This document shows positions 21,520 through 21,616 of a stretch of DNA of 21,616 bases, piece by piece. Within the stretch, counting starts at the first letter, position 1, and every line of letters starts with the position of its first letter. The notes beneath the pieces are model-generated. The model saw only the letters and a list, made by a program, of their open reading frames with translations. It was not told the origin of the DNA and did no database searches. The translations under genes were made by a program, and so were the position numbers. The stretch is from Bacillota bacterium (GTDB lineage: Bacteria > Bacillota > Clostridia > Christensenellales > Borkfalkiaceae), in NCBI GenBank assembly GCA_003343805.1, contig QAKM01000013.1:1-21616 (forward strand), read 5' to 3'.

Positions 21520-21616
21520 TTAACATTCGGCACAACCTCTGTAGGTTGTAAATGAGAAAATATATGTATTTATATACCGCGTTCTTTCGCGGTCGTCACC
21601 GTACTCATTTAACGGT
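21520..21616 (-). CDS. Possible 3' end of a minus-strand gene, cut by the window edge
   Basis: On the minus strand one frame is open from the window edge to a TAA (complement of 21520-21522), giving 31 residues that end YRGCAEC, with a CxxC-like tail. The other two minus frames have stops. A strong minus-strand terminator lies 21 bases downstream, which supports a transcription unit coming from the right. The stretch is short and also contains small inverted repeats (ACAACCT/AGGTTGT near 21532-21549), so it could be non-coding. The family is not recognised. Confidence 0.4.
   Translation of the reverse strand, partial: PLNEYGDDRERTRYINTYIFSFTTYRGCAEC

Noticed and set aside
21170..21523. 117-codon plus-strand frame over the 6S end and tRNA-Glu
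   Set aside because: It spans a terminator, a promoter and a tRNA gene, with no ribosome binding site; it is chance.

Overview
The window reads like a chromosomal segment of a G+C-rich Clostridia-type Firmicute, possibly an uncultured gut lineage such as Christensenellales or Oscillospirales (an inference from gene content, not proved here). The pointers are hprK, mutS2, a ylxY-mlpA gene pair in the Bacillus order, yceD-rpmF, consensus sigma-A promoters, strong Shine-Dalgarno sites and Firmicute-type U-tract terminators. No phage, transposase, CRISPR array or rRNA gene was found.

Layout. (1) 1-924: hairpin repeat debris, then a consensus promoter driving yceD (DUF177) and rpmF (L32). (2) 925-1421: about 500 bases without a gene, almost entirely a mosaic of hairpin-forming repeat modules that recur at 1-165 and 2976-3110. 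(3) 1422-2114: a flavin reductase-rubredoxin fusion of the Hrb type. (4) 2111-5684: a copper module. csoR has a clear CsoR operator and is followed by a copA whose reading frame runs on into a CopZ-like domain. The csoR promoter is duplicated, and an A+T-rich small gene sits between the two copies. (5) 5718-6497: a minus-strand DUF1294 membrane protein and an ArsR-family regulator. (6) 6582-14718: a tightly overlapping operon of uvrC, a Cof-type HAD phosphatase, hprK, a U32-family protein and mutS2. (7) 14813-18034: ylxY-like, an M16 peptidase (mlpA-like), a hypoxanthine-DNA glycosylase-like gene and an AlkD-like gene. (8) 18031-20962: acpP with its own promoter and terminator, an RsbV-like STAS protein with a membrane PP2C phosphatase fused to an RsbW-like kinase, and an Sfp-type phosphopantetheinyl transferase. 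(9) 20980-21616: a 6S RNA candidate, tRNA-Glu(CTC), and the 3' end of a possible minus-strand gene with its terminator.

How the genes fit together. The window is rich in DNA repair genes (uvrC, mutS2, a glycosylase, an AlkD-like protein). AcpP and the transferase that would activate it lie about 2 kb apart. RsbV plus the phosphatase-kinase form a self-contained partner-switching pair without a sigma factor beside it. CsoR, CopA and the CopZ-like domain form a copper efflux unit.

The most notable points are: the promoter duplication around a foreign-looking gene; a CopA with DKTAT in place of the nearly invariant DKTGT; a copA-copZ in-frame fusion that keeps an internal ribosome binding site; repeat modules that keep a loop while exchanging stem sequence; helically phased A-tracts upstream of uvrC; and a PP2C-kinase fusion lacking one conserved metal-ligand Asp. 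All calls come from reading the sequence by eye; no database search was run.
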